A stretch of 64,000 nt of DNA from Paractinoplanes rishiriensis (GTDB taxonomy: Bacteria > Actinomycetota > Actinomycetes > Mycobacteriales > Micromonosporaceae): assembly GCF_016862375.1 (NCBI RefSeq), contig NZ_BOMV01000055.1, positions 161,570 to 225,569 of the forward strand, in the 5' to 3' direction. Positions 1 through 8,485 of the stretch are shown piece after piece. The notes beneath the pieces are model-generated. The model was not told the DNA's origin, made no database searches, and was given only the letters and a program-made list of their open reading frames with translations. Positions within the stretch are counted from its first letter, which is position 1; every line of letters begins with the position of its first letter. The translations under genes and the position numbers were made by a program.

Positions 1-119
1 CCGAACGCGATGAACATGATCAGCGCGGGCAGGGCCATCCAGAGTACGGGCCCGCTCCGCCCGCCGCTCGCAGTCTTGGTCTCCTGCGCGCGTACGGCGG
101 GCGGAGCGATCGTCGTCAT
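1..119 (-). CDS. sugar ABC transporter permease, N-terminal part only
   Basis: This is the first 39 codons of a gene that runs off the left edge. The translation begins MTTIAPPAVRAQ, a short polar cytoplasmic leader, and then enters a hydrophobic stretch (VLWMALPALIMFIAFG), the usual start of the first membrane helix of a MalF/UgpA-type permease. Its ATG overlaps the stop codon of the solute-binding lipoprotein gene as ATGA, so the two genes are in one operon and probably translationally coupled. The permease assignment rests on this context and the helix; substrate specificity cannot be read from the fragment. Confidence 0.75.
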   Translation of the reverse strand, partial: MTTIAPPAVRAQETKTASGGRSGPVLWMALPALIMFIAF

Positions 120-1456
120 TTACCGATGACCCCGTTCATGGCGTCGACCCACTGCTGCGGGGTGACCTGCAGCTGGAACAGCTTGGCGATGTTGTCCAGC
201 AGGGTCTCGGCCGCGGTCGGGCTGAGCGCCTGGTCCCAGGACTGGGCGAAGACCTTGGCGTTGGCCGCGATCGTCGACATGTCCTTCTGGAACTGCGCGT
301 CCTCGCCGGTGAACAGCGACTCGCTGCCCTTGAGGACCGGGACGCCGCCGGACTTGACCCAGCCGGCCTTCTCCTCCTCGTCCACCATGGTGGTGGAGAG
401 GAACTTCTTGGCCGTCTCCTTCGCCTCGGCGGTCGCCTTCGACGAGATCGACACGTACTGGCCGGGGTTGCCGACGGTGCTGCTCGGGTCGCCCTTGCCG
501 CCCTCGACCGGCGGGAAGTTCATCCAGCCGAGCCCGCCGGACTTGACGAAGTCGCCGCCGTCGGCCTTCTGGATGCCGTACGACCACGCGCCGTGCACCA
601 TCATCGCGGCCTTGCCGGTGTAGAGCAGCGCCTGGTCGGCGTTCGAGTCGGCGGTGGTCGACGAGAAGCCCTTCTGGAAGCCGTTCGCCTTCACCAGGTC
701 CTGGATCTTGGTGAGCATGTCCAGCACGGCCGGGTTGGACCAGGCGTTGGCCTCGCCCGCGAAGACGGCGTCGAAGACCTCGGGGCCGGCGGTGCGGTCG
801 AGCAGGAACTCGAGCCACATCATGTTCGTCCAGCGGGACTGGCCACCGAGCGAGAACGGCGCGATCTTGGCGGCGTTGAACTTCGGCACCAGCGCCATGA
901 TCTCGCCCCACGACTTCGGGGGCTGCACGCCGACCTTCTCGAAGACCTTCTTGTTGTAGTACAGGACGATCGGCTGCACGGTCTCGATCGGCATCGCGTA
1001 GATCTTGCCGTTGACCGTGGCGGCTCCGAACGACGACGGCAGGATCTTGTCCTTGACCGCGGCGTTCTGGGCGAACCAGTCGGTGAGGTCCTCGACCTGG
1101 TTGGAACCCACGTACTCCTTGAGGCCGCCGCCGCCCCAGCCCCAGATCAGCGTGGGACCCTCACCGGCGCCGAGCGACGTCTTGATCTTCTGCTTGTACG
1201 CGTCGTTCTGGAAGAACGTGGGCGTGATCTTGGTGCTCGGGTTGGCGGCGTTGAAGCGGTCGACCGCGGCCTTGCGGATCGGCTCGCCCGGCTCGCCGCT
1301 CAGCGACCAGTAGGTGGCCGCGCCGCCGGCGGCCGCGCCGCCGTTGTCGGTCTTCTCGCTGGGACCCGAACTACCACAGGCCGCGAGAGCCGCGGCGCTC
1401 GCGGTTCCCGCGGCCAGGCCCAAAAAGTTTCGCCGGGAGATATTTCTATTGATCAC
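116..1456 (-). CDS. extracellular sugar-binding lipoprotein of an ABC transporter
   Basis: This 446-residue protein is a family-1 carbohydrate-binding protein that would capture a sugar or oligosaccharide outside the membrane and hand it to the permease encoded next. The N-terminus has a twin-arginine motif (SRRNFL), a hydrophobic stretch and a lipobox (LAAC), so it should be a Tat-exported lipoprotein. I chose the GTG at 1456 because GGAG lies about six bases upstream and the Tat motif follows directly; reading further upstream adds an unlikely 35-residue extension. Mature-region features such as GLGWMNFPPVEGG and PIETVQPIVLYYNKKVF are typical of the family. It is divergent from a GH3 glycosidase gene, which suggests a xylo- or gluco-oligosaccharide ligand (inference). 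Confidence 0.88.
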   Translation of the reverse strand: MINRNISRRNFLGLAAGTASAAALAACGSSGPSEKTDNGGAAAGGAATYWSLSGEPGEPIRKAAVDRFNAANPSTKITPTFFQNDAYKQKIKTSLGAGEGPTLIWGWGGGGLKEYVGSNQVEDLTDWFAQNAAVKDKILPSSFGAATVNGKIYAMPIETVQPIVLYYNKKVFEKVGVQPPKSWGEIMALVPKFNAAKIAPFSLGGQSRWTNMMWLEFLLDRTAGPEVFDAVFAGEANAWSNPAVLDMLTKIQDLVKANGFQKGFSSTTADSNADQALLYTGKAAMMVHGAWSYGIQKADGGDFVKSGGLGWMNFPPVEGGKGDPSSTVGNPGQYVSISSKATAEAKETAKKFLSTTMVDEEEKAGWVKSGGVPVLKGSESLFTGEDAQFQKDMSTIAANAKVFAQSWDQALSPTAAETLLDNIAKLFQLQVTPQQWVDAMNGVIGK

Positions 1457-1539
1457 GTTGATCTCCGTACTCGGACGCCACGGGCGGGCCGCGGCGAGTG
1501 GATCGTCGTGGGGCTGGTAGCCACCGTCACAAAGACTGC

Positions 1540-1718
1540 AACTTTCGAACGGTGACCGCAAGTTAACGTGAGGTTTCGTTAACGTAGGGTTTCGGCTTGA
1601 TCATGTCAAGGGTCTTGCTCTGGTCGCGCTCCCAAGGCAAGAGTAGACGCCGGCGCGCCCGCCCGCGGGCGACCCTCGTGAGGTACTTGGAGCGCGCTGT
1701 GCAATGACTGAAAGTTTC
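1540..1718. promoter_or_regulatory. repeat-rich divergent control region of the sugar locus
   Basis: The region between the binding-protein gene and the GH3 gene holds several related elements. GTTAAC occurs twice 16 bases apart (1562-1567 and 1578-1583), TTTCG occurs four times, AACTTTCGAA lies at 1540-1549, and the near-palindrome GAAAGTTTC lies at 1710-1718 just upstream of the GH3 ribosome site. Xylosidase regulators of the BxlR/XlnR type in streptomycetes are known to use CGAA-N-TTCG-like sites, so these are candidate operators. No regulator gene lies beside them in this window. Confidence 0.5.
1581..1609 (-). promoter_or_regulatory. sigma-70-like promoter for the binding-protein operon
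   Basis: On the minus strand TTGACA (1609-1604) is followed after exactly 17 bases by TACGTT (1586-1581). The -10 box overlaps one of the two GTTAAC elements, so a repressor bound there would block the promoter. Transcription would start near 1574, about 120 bases before the GTG start. Confidence 0.55.
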
Positions 1719-1741
1719 GTAACTTCCGGAGGAGCTGCGCC

Positions 1742-4102
1742 GTGACCGCAGAGCAGGCGAACCAGCCATGGCAGGACCCGGCGCTACCCGTCGCAGAACG
1801 AGTGGAGTTGTTGCTGGCCGAAATGACCAGCGAGGAGAAGCTAGCCCAACTCGGCAGCCGGTGGGTCGGCAACGACATGAAGGATGCCGAAGTTGAAACC
1901 TCACCGGCCGACCCGGAAGAGGCGTTGAACGTCGCGCCGATGCAGGACGTCTTCGCCGCCTCCGGGACCGTTCCGCTCGCCGAGGCGAGCCGCAACGGCC
2001 TCGGCCACCTCACCCGGGTGTATGGAAGCACCCCGGTCACCGCCGCTGAGGGCGCCGCCGAAGTGATCCGCCAGCAGCGCGTCGTGCTGGCCAACTCCCG
2101 ACTTGGCATACCTGCCATCGTGCACGAGGAGTGCCTTACCGGCTTCACTTCCTTCGGAGCTACCGTCTATCCGGCGGCGATTGCCTGGGGCGCCACCTTC
2201 GATCCGGAACTTGTCGAGCGGATGGCCGCCGCGATCGGCCGGGACATGGCGGCCCTCGGCATCCACCAGGGTCTGTCCCCGGTGCTCGACGTGGTCCGCG
2301 ACTACCGCTGGGGCCGGGTCGAGGAGACCATCGGCGAGGACCCGTACCTGGTCGCCCTGCTCGGCGCCGGCTACGTGCGCGGCCTGCAGAGCGCCGGCGT
2401 GCTGGCCACCCTCAAGCACTTCGCCGGGTATTCGGCCTCGCGCGGCGCCCGCAACCACGGCCCGGTGCCGATGGGCCGCCGCGAGCTGCTCGACCTGATC
2501 CTGCCGACCTTCGAGACGGCGATCCGGGAGGCCGGCGCCGCTTCGGTGATGAACTCGTACTCGGACGTCGACGGGGTGCCGGCCGGCGCCGACCCGTGGC
2601 TGCTCACCGAGGTGCTGCGCGAGCAGTGGGGCTTCACCGGCACGGTGGTCTCCGACTACTGGGCGGTGCCGTTCCTGGCCACCATGCACCGGATCGCGGC
2701 CGACACGGTCGACGCCGGCGCGCAGGCGCTGGCCGCCGGCATCGACGTCGAGCTGCCGGACACGCTCGGTTACGGCCCCGGCCTCATCGGCCGCGTCCCC
2801 GGGGAGATCGTCGACCGGGCCGCCCGCCGGGCGCTCACCCACAAGGCCGAGCTGGGCCTGCTCGACGCCGGCTGGACCCCGGAGGCGTCGGTGGCCGCCG
2901 CCGAGGGCGTCGACCTGGACTCCCCCGCGAACCGGGCACTGGCCCGCGAGATGGCCGAGAAGTCGATCGTGCTGCTCGACCCGGGCCGCGCGCTGCCGCT
3001 GGACCCGGCGCTGCGCAAGGTCGCGGTGGTCGGCCCGGTCGCGGCCAACCCGCGGACGTTCATGGGCTGTTACGCGTTCCCCAACCACGTGCTCCCCCGC
3101 TATCCGGAGGCCGGCCTCGGCATCGACGTGCCGACCGCGGTGGACGCGCTGCGCGCCGAACTCCCGGACGCCGAGATCGTGCACGAGGCGGGCTGCGACG
3201 TGATCGGCGACGACCGTTCGGGCTTCGCGGCCGCGGTGGCGGCGGCCCGCGGCGCCGACCTGTGCGTGGCGATGGTGGGCGACCTGGCCGGCCTGTTCGG
3301 GCACGGCACCTCGGGCGAGGGCTGCGACGCCGAGGACCTGCGCCTGCCCGGCGTGCAGGGCGCCCTGCTGGACGAGCTGCTGGCGGCCGGCACCCCGGTG
3401 GTGGTCGTGGTGGTCTCCGGGCGCCCGTACGCGCTCGGCTCGTTCGCGGACCGGGCGGCCGGCCTGGTCCAGGCGTTCATGCCGGGCGAGGAGGGCGGCG
3501 CCGCGATCGCCGGCATCCTCAGCGGGCGGGTCCAGCCCAGCGCCAAGCTGCCGGTGCAGGTCCCCCGGCACCCCGGCGGACAGCCTGGCACCTACCTCCA
3601 GCCGGTCCTGGGCGCCGAGAACAGCGGTGTCAGCAACCTGGACCCGACGCCGCTGTTCCCGTTCGGCCACGGCAGGGCGTACACCTCTTTTGGGGTTGAT
3701 GATTTGCGGATCAGCGACCGCAACGTGCCCACCGACGGCGAGTTCAGCGTGACGGTGCGGGTCCGCAACACCGGCGAGCGCGCCGGCGACGAGGTGGTGC
3801 AGCTCTACCTGCGGGACGTGGTCGCGCAGGTCACCCGGCCGGTGCGGCAGCTGACCGGGTTCGCCCGGGTGCCGCTGGAGCCGGGCGAGGCCAAGGACGT
3901 GCGGTTCCTGGTGCACACCGACCGGACCGCGTTCACCGGCCGCGACTACCGCCGGATCGTGGAACCGGGCGACCTCGAGATCCTCGTCGGTACTTCCGCA
4001 ACCGACCTGCCATGTTCCGGAACGGTGACCCTCACCGGAGCCGTCCGGGAGACCGGCCGGGACCGTCAGTTGATCACTCCGGTGGAGGTGCAGAAAATCT
4101 GA
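1742..4102 (+). CDS. glycoside hydrolase family 3 beta-xylosidase or beta-glucosidase
   Basis: This 786-residue enzyme would remove terminal beta-linked xylose or glucose from oligosaccharides. It has the three-part GH3 layout: an N-terminal TIM-barrel domain to about residue 350, an alpha/beta sandwich domain to about 620, and a C-terminal fibronectin-III-like domain (VRNTGERAGDEVVQLYL). The nucleophile motif VVSDYW places the catalytic aspartate at residue 305, and KHFAGY is also present. The GTG start at 1742 follows a strong GGAGGAG site. There is no signal peptide, so it should act in the cytoplasm on imported oligosaccharides, fitting the divergent ABC transporter. The arrangement resembles streptomycete bxlA loci; xylose versus glucose specificity is not decided by sequence alone. 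Confidence 0.88.
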   Translation: MTAEQANQPWQDPALPVAERVELLLAEMTSEEKLAQLGSRWVGNDMKDAEVETSPADPEEALNVAPMQDVFAASGTVPLAEASRNGLGHLTRVYGSTPVTAAEGAAEVIRQQRVVLANSRLGIPAIVHEECLTGFTSFGATVYPAAIAWGATFDPELVERMAAAIGRDMAALGIHQGLSPVLDVVRDYRWGRVEETIGEDPYLVALLGAGYVRGLQSAGVLATLKHFAGYSASRGARNHGPVPMGRRELLDLILPTFETAIREAGAASVMNSYSDVDGVPAGADPWLLTEVLREQWGFTGTVVSDYWAVPFLATMHRIAADTVDAGAQALAAGIDVELPDTLGYGPGLIGRVPGEIVDRAARRALTHKAELGLLDAGWTPEASVAAAEGVDLDSPANRALAREMAEKSIVLLDPGRALPLDPALRKVAVVGPVAANPRTFMGCYAFPNHVLPRYPEAGLGIDVPTAVDALRAELPDAEIVHEAGCDVIGDDRSGFAAAVAAARGADLCVAMVGDLAGLFGHGTSGEGCDAEDLRLPGVQGALLDELLAAGTPVVVVVVSGRPYALGSFADRAAGLVQAFMPGEEGGAAIAGILSGRVQPSAKLPVQVPRHPGGQPGTYLQPVLGAENSGVSNLDPTPLFPFGHGRAYTSFGVDDLRISDRNVPTDGEFSVTVRVRNTGERAGDEVVQLYLRDVVAQVTRPVRQLTGFARVPLEPGEAKDVRFLVHTDRTAFTGRDYRRIVEPGDLEILVGTSATDLPCSGTVTLTGAVRETGRDRQLITPVEVQKI

Positions 4103-4123
4103 ACTGTGCCCGAATGGGCAAGA

Positions 4124-7100
4124 TCATCCTGCCCGTAGGGTCCGGGCCAGCTCGGTCCGGGACCGCACCCCGAGCCGGGCGAACACGTTGCGCAGGTGAT
4201 GGTCGACCGTGCGCTGGCTCAGGTGCAGCTGCTGGGCCACCTCCCGGTTGGTGGCGCCGTCGGCGACCAGCCCGGCGATCCGCTCCTGCTGGGCGGTCAG
4301 CGACGGCCCGCCGGACCGCGGCGCCGCCGGTGGCCGCTCCCCGGCGGCCCGCAGTTCCCGGGCGGTCTGCTCGGCCCACGGGTGGGCGTCCAGCCGGTGG
4401 AACGTGTCCACGGCCCGGCGCAGGTGGTCCCGGGCCGCCACGTTGCGGCGCCGCCGGCGCAGGTGCCGGCCGTACAGCAGCTCGGTGTGCGCCCGGGCGA
4501 AGTCGGTCTCGTCCGCCCGGTGCCGCCGCAGCGCCTCCGCGAAGTGGTGCTCGGCCGCGGCGTCGTCCGTGCTGCGCAGCGCCCGGCACCGGGACTGGAG
4601 GGCAAGCCACGGCGTCTCCCCGGTCCGCGCCGCCCAGCGGTCGAACGCGTCCGCCATCGGGTCGGCCGCACCGGCCTCGACCAGGCACGGGACGCCGGCC
4701 CCGTCCATCGGCGGGTCGGCCGCACCGGCCTCGACCAGGTGCGGGACGACGGCCATCCGGATCGGCGCGGACGCCCGGCCCGGCGGCGCGGCCACCACCG
4801 CGGCGAGCCGTCCGGCGGCCGCACGCGAGCGACCGGCCACCAGATCGAGGAGGGCGTACGCCCAGTCGCACAGCGCCCGGACATCCCCCTCGGCTTGGGC
4901 GCCGGCGGCCCGGATCCGCTCGACCGCGGTGTCGTGGTCGCCGACCAGCGCCGCCAGCAGCGCCAACAGGGCCAGGTGGGTGCCGGCGGCCGACCGGTGG
5001 GCGACGGCCGCACCGTCCAGCGCGGCGGCGGTAGCGGCGTCGTAGCGCCCGGCGGCCAGTTCGGCGAACGCGACGGCCTCGAGGGCGGCCGGGACCAGCA
5101 CGGCGGCACCGGAGTTCTCGGCCAGGGTGGCGGCGCGGGCGGCCAGGCGGGCGCCGCGCTGGTCCTGGCCGATCAGCACGGCGGCCATCGCGGCCGGAAT
5201 CAGCAGCGCGGGCTCGGCGATCCGGTCGGCGAGGCTCAGGACGTGCCGGAACTGCCGGAAAGCAGCCTCGTCGGCACCGGTCAGAAGGTCGGCCAGCCCG
5301 GTTACCTGGTGACCGGCGAGCCGAACCGCCGCGGGCTGGTCCGGGCGCGGCGCGGCCCGGCGGGCCAATGCGACAAATCGCCCGGGATCGCCGGCCCGGA
5401 AGCCCGCCTCACCGGCCAGGAGCAGAGCGTCCAGGGCACCGGGAAGGTCGTACGGCATCAGTTCGGCCGCCACGTCGAGCAGGGTGTCGCGGGCGGCGGC
5501 CGGGTCCCGGCGCAGCCTCAGTTCGGCGGTCAGGGCCCGGGCGCGGGGGCGGACCTCGGCGTATCCCGGGCTGCGGGCGGCGCGGCGCAACAGCAGGCCG
5601 GCGTCCTGGGGGCGGGCGGCTTTCCAGGACGACCGGGCGGCGGCGACCAGGGCGTGGGCGGTTCTGGTGGCGGTGAGGCCGGCGGCCAGGCGTTGGGCGG
5701 CGGCAGCGGCGCGCGGGTCGACGCCGCCGGCAGCGGGTCGCGGGTCGACGCCGTTGGTGGCGGCGCGCGAGTTGGTGGCGGCGCGCGAGTTGGCTTCGGC
5801 GCGCGAGCTGGCTTCGGCGCGCGGGTCGGCGCCCGCGGCGGCGGCCAGGAGCTCGCGGGCCAGCGTCTCGTCCGGGCGGGCGGCCACGACGGCCCGGTGC
5901 ATCAGCGCGGGGAGGTGCGGGCGGACCCGGGCGAGGGCTCGGTGGGCTAGGTGGCGGTGGGCGATAGGCGCGCTTTGATAGATGACCGTACGCAGGACAG
6001 CCGGCGCAAAACGCACAACGCCCGCGGCCGTGGTGATCAGGCCGGCACGCTCGGCCGCCTCGAAATGCTCGGTGCCGCCGCTCGCCGCCCGGAGCTCGTG
6101 CGGGGTGGCATCGGGGTCGGCGGCGGCCAGTAGCAGCAGATCCCGCGTCGGTGCGGGGAGGGCGGCGACCTCGGCACGAAGGCGGCGCAGCAGCTCACTG
6201 TGGTCGGGCAGCCCGGTGGGCGGCGGCGCGAAACCCCGCCGTTGCTGCGGGGTGAGCGCACCGGCGAGGTCGACGAGGGCGGCGGGGTTCCCGGCAGCCA
6301 GCTCGAGAAGCGCCGTGGCCATGTCTTCGGCGAGGTCGGGGAGGCGGCGGCGCAGCAGTTCCCGCCCGGCCTCGTCATCGAGCGGGAGAAGCCGCCAGAC
6401 GGGCAGGCCGGCGGTGTCAGCTCGGCCTTTGTCCGCTCGCGCCGTCGTTGCTCGCGCCGTCGTTGCTCGCGCCGTCGCTGCTTGCGCCGTCGCTGCTTGC
6501 GCCGTCGTTGCTTGCGCCGTCGTTGCTTGCGCGACGTCCGCTCGCTCCGCCTGTCGTGCTGCTGCTCCTGCTCGCGTCGTGTCCGCTCGGGCGGTACATG
6601 TTGATGCCGTACATATTGATTTCGTGCACGTTGATTCCGTACATGTTGACGCTGTGCATGTGGGTTGCTCGCCGGTTTGTGCCGATGCCAGCAGCGCCGC
6701 TCGGACTCCATCGAGCCGATGCGCCACCAGCTTGAGCAACTGCCAGGTCTGCGGGTCGAGCAGATGGGCGTCGTCGGCGAGGAGCAACGCCGGGCGCCGG
6801 GCCGCCCGGAGCAGGGCCACGACGGCGAGCGCGAGCGGGACCTGACCTGCGCCGGGATCACGGCCCGTCACGACCGGTGCCAGGAGGTCACGCTGCGCAG
6901 CCGGCACCTGCGGCAACACGTCGGCCAACGGTGCGAGGAGTCTTTGCAGGCCGGCCCAGGGCAGCGCACGTTCGTCGGCGTGACCGGGCACTGCCAGCAC
7001 CATCCAGCCGGGCCCGGTATGCGCATCGCCGGGCACCGACAACCCGGCCCGGCTGGGGTGGCCGTCCATCGGCGACCCAGCTTCGCGACCCCGACCGGCA

Positions 7101-7399
7101 AGACCCTGACCGACACGACCCTGACCGACACGACCCTGACCGACGCCACCCTGACCGACGCCACCCCGATCGACGCCACCCCGATCGACGCCACCCCGAT
7201 CGACGCCACCCCGATCGACGCCACCCCGACTGACGGCCAGCGATGCAGCATGCAGCAACGCGGTGCGGCCCTCGCCTGCCGCGCCCATGAAGACCAGGGC
7301 GCCGCCCCGCCCCGCTGCGGCCGCATCCAGCAGCGCCCGCACGGCCGCTAGCTCCGCCTTCCGGCCGCAGACTTCTTGCACTTGTAGTGCATCAATCAC
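4124..7399 (-). CDS. LuxR-family large ATP-binding (LAL) transcriptional regulator
   Basis: This 1091-residue protein has the LAL/MalT-like layout: an N-terminal AAA/NACHT-type ATPase, a long alpha-helical repeat region, and a C-terminal LuxR helix-turn-helix (LTAQQERIAGLVADGATNRE through TVDHHLRNVFARLGVRSRT). The P-loop reads GAAGEGRT at residues 39-46, with arginine replacing the usual lysine. The Walker B-like motif LLLADDAHLLD is intact. The GTG start at 7399 puts the P-loop at the normal distance from the N-terminus; no strong ribosome site is visible. Four separate minisatellites expand the reading frame, one directly after the P-loop and two more before the end of the ATPase region. 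It converges on the GH3 gene and is divergent from a secreted polyester hydrolase, either of which it might regulate (inference). Confidence 0.85.
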   Translation of the reverse strand: MIDALQVQEVCGRKAELAAVRALLDAAAAGRGGALVFMGAAGEGRTALLHAASLAVSRGGVDRGGVDRGGVDRGGVDRGGVGQGGVGQGRVGQGRVGQGLAGRGREAGSPMDGHPSRAGLSVPGDAHTGPGWMVLAVPGHADERALPWAGLQRLLAPLADVLPQVPAAQRDLLAPVVTGRDPGAGQVPLALAVVALLRAARRPALLLADDAHLLDPQTWQLLKLVAHRLDGVRAALLASAQTGEQPTCTASTCTESTCTKSICTASTCTARADTTRAGAAARQAERADVAQATTAQATTAQAATAQAATARATTARATTARADKGRADTAGLPVWRLLPLDDEAGRELLRRRLPDLAEDMATALLELAAGNPAALVDLAGALTPQQRRGFAPPPTGLPDHSELLRRLRAEVAALPAPTRDLLLLAAADPDATPHELRAASGGTEHFEAAERAGLITTAAGVVRFAPAVLRTVIYQSAPIAHRHLAHRALARVRPHLPALMHRAVVAARPDETLARELLAAAAGADPRAEASSRAEANSRAATNSRAATNGVDPRPAAGGVDPRAAAAAQRLAAGLTATRTAHALVAAARSSWKAARPQDAGLLLRRAARSPGYAEVRPRARALTAELRLRRDPAAARDTLLDVAAELMPYDLPGALDALLLAGEAGFRAGDPGRFVALARRAAPRPDQPAAVRLAGHQVTGLADLLTGADEAAFRQFRHVLSLADRIAEPALLIPAAMAAVLIGQDQRGARLAARAATLAENSGAAVLVPAALEAVAFAELAAGRYDAATAAALDGAAVAHRSAAGTHLALLALLAALVGDHDTAVERIRAAGAQAEGDVRALCDWAYALLDLVAGRSRAAAGRLAAVVAAPPGRASAPIRMAVVPHLVEAGAADPPMDGAGVPCLVEAGAADPMADAFDRWAARTGETPWLALQSRCRALRSTDDAAAEHHFAEALRRHRADETDFARAHTELLYGRHLRRRRRNVAARDHLRRAVDTFHRLDAHPWAEQTARELRAAGERPPAAPRSGGPSLTAQQERIAGLVADGATNREVAQQLHLSQRTVDHHLRNVFARLGVRSRTELARTLRAG
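5753..5824 (-). repeat. 18-bp minisatellite in the LAL gene
   Basis: Four 18-base units, of the form GTTGGTGGCGGCGCGCGA on the plus strand with point changes, encode SRAATN or SRAEAN-type hexapeptides. They lie in the middle of the helical region. The unit length keeps the frame open. Confidence 0.85.
6435..6524 (-). repeat. 15-bp minisatellite in the LAL gene
   Basis: Six consecutive 15-base units, of the type GCTCGCGCCGTCGTT, differ by one or two bases and encode ATTAQ, AATAQ or ATTAR-type pentapeptides. A further degenerate copy follows at 6525. Confidence 0.9.
6594..6668 (-). repeat. AT-richer 15-bp minisatellite in the LAL gene
   Basis: Five 15-base units, of the type GTACATGTTGATGCC, encode CTAST, CTEST and CTKSI-type pentapeptides. 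The stretch is clearly less GC-rich than its surroundings and adds five cysteines, which is unusual for a cytoplasmic regulator. Confidence 0.88.
7096..7230 (-). repeat. 15-bp minisatellite directly after the P-loop of the LAL gene
   Basis: Nine 15-base units, from CGGCAAGACCCTGAC to CGACGCCACCCCGAC, encode GGVDR, GGVGQ and GRVGQ pentapeptides at about residues 57-101. A graded drift of variants along the array suggests growth by slippage or unequal exchange. It starts about ten residues after the P-loop. Confidence 0.92.
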
Positions 7400-7568
7400 C
7401 CCGCGAGTGTCGCCAACGGGACCGCCGCGGCGGAAGGGCTTTTCGTTTACTGCGATTTCATCCGTGTTGCGCGGTCATTGCCATGGCCGGTGATTTCGCC
7501 GATGCGCGGCTCGCGAGGCCGAACAAACACTGACGCTCACCAATCCCATCCCCCACCAGGAGCGTCCC

Positions 7569-8441
7569 GTGCACTCAGCCCAGCGAATTGCCCGCGCCCT
7601 GTTCACCGCGGCCGCCGCAGCGATCCTGACGGTCGGCGGCGGAGTGGCCGTCGCCGAAGCCGCAGACAACCCGTACCAGCGCGGCCCGAACCCCACCCAG
7701 TCCACACTGGACGCCTCCCGTGGCCCGTACGCGGTCGCCACCGAGAACGTGTCCTCGCTGGTCAGCGGCTTCGGCGGCGGCACGATCTACTACCCCACGA
7801 CGACCGGTGAAGGCACCTTCGGCGCGGTCGCGATCTCGCCCGGCTTCACCGCCACCTGGTCCAGCCTGTCCTGGCTCGGCCCGCGGATCGCGTCGCACGG
7901 CTTCGTGGTCATCGGCATCGAGACGAACACCCTGCTCGACCAGCCCGGCCAGCGCGGCGACCAACTGCTGGCGGCGCTCGACTACCTGACCCGCTCCAGC
8001 TCCGTGCGCAGCCGCATCGACTCGAGCCGGCTCGCCGTGGCCGGCCACTCGATGGGCGGCGGCGGCTCCCTCGAGGCGTCCCGCACCCGCCCGTCGCTCC
8101 AGGCCGCCGTGCCGCTCGCCCCGTGGAACGCCACCAAGTCCTGGTCGACCCTCCGAGTTCCGACTCTGATCATCGGTGGCGAGTCCGACAGCGTCGCCCC
8201 GGTTGCGTCGCACTCGATCCCGTTCTACAACAGCATCCCGTCCGCCAGCGAGAAGGCATACCTGGAGCTGAACGCCGCCAGCCACTTCTTCCCGCAGTCG
8301 GTCAACACCCTCACCGGCCGCCTCGCGGTTGCCTGGCTGAAGCGCTTCGTCGACAACGACACGCGCTACGACCAGTTCATCTGCCCCGGCCCGACCGGCT
8401 CCGGCGTCGAGGACTACCGCAACACCTGCCCGCTCTCCTGA
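7569..8441 (+). CDS. secreted polyester hydrolase (cutinase, PETase-like)
   Basis: This 290-residue alpha/beta hydrolase closely matches actinobacterial cutinases and PET hydrolases such as the Thermobifida enzymes. It would hydrolyse cutin-like polyesters and short-chain esters outside the cell. Residues 1-31 form a signal peptide ending AEA, and the mature protein begins ADNPYQRGPNP, a family hallmark. The catalytic triad is visible: Ser161 in GHSMGGGGS, Asp207 in ESDSVAP and His239 in ASHFFPQ. An oxyanion-loop GFT (residues 92-94) and Trp186 in APWN match PET-active relatives. Two C-terminal cysteines in FICPGP and NTCPLS form the expected disulfide around the WLKRFVDNDTRY motif. The GTG start follows AGGAG. 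The gene is monocistronic with a strong terminator; activity on PET itself is inference. Confidence 0.92.
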   Translation: MHSAQRIARALFTAAAAAILTVGGGVAVAEAADNPYQRGPNPTQSTLDASRGPYAVATENVSSLVSGFGGGTIYYPTTTGEGTFGAVAISPGFTATWSSLSWLGPRIASHGFVVIGIETNTLLDQPGQRGDQLLAALDYLTRSSSVRSRIDSSRLAVAGHSMGGGGSLEASRTRPSLQAAVPLAPWNATKSWSTLRVPTLIIGGESDSVAPVASHSIPFYNSIPSASEKAYLELNAASHFFPQSVNTLTGRLAVAWLKRFVDNDTRYDQFICPGPTGSGVEDYRNTCPLS

Positions 8442-8453
8442 CCGTACTTCCCG

Positions 8454-8482
8454 GGCCGGCCGGCGCTCCCCGCCGGCCGGCC
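8454..8482. terminator. bidirectional terminator hairpin
   Basis: The arms GGCCGGCCGGCG (8454-8465) and CGCCGGCCGGCC (8471-8482) form a perfect 12-bp stem with loop CTCCC. It sits in the 44 bases between the convergent polyester hydrolase and asparaginase genes. No U-tract is present, as is common in actinobacteria. Confidence 0.75.
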
Positions 8483-8485
8483 TGA

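Noticed and set aside
7096..7230. CRISPR or iteron array
   Set aside because: Contiguous 15-base units in frame in a large coding gene, without spacers or replication genes.
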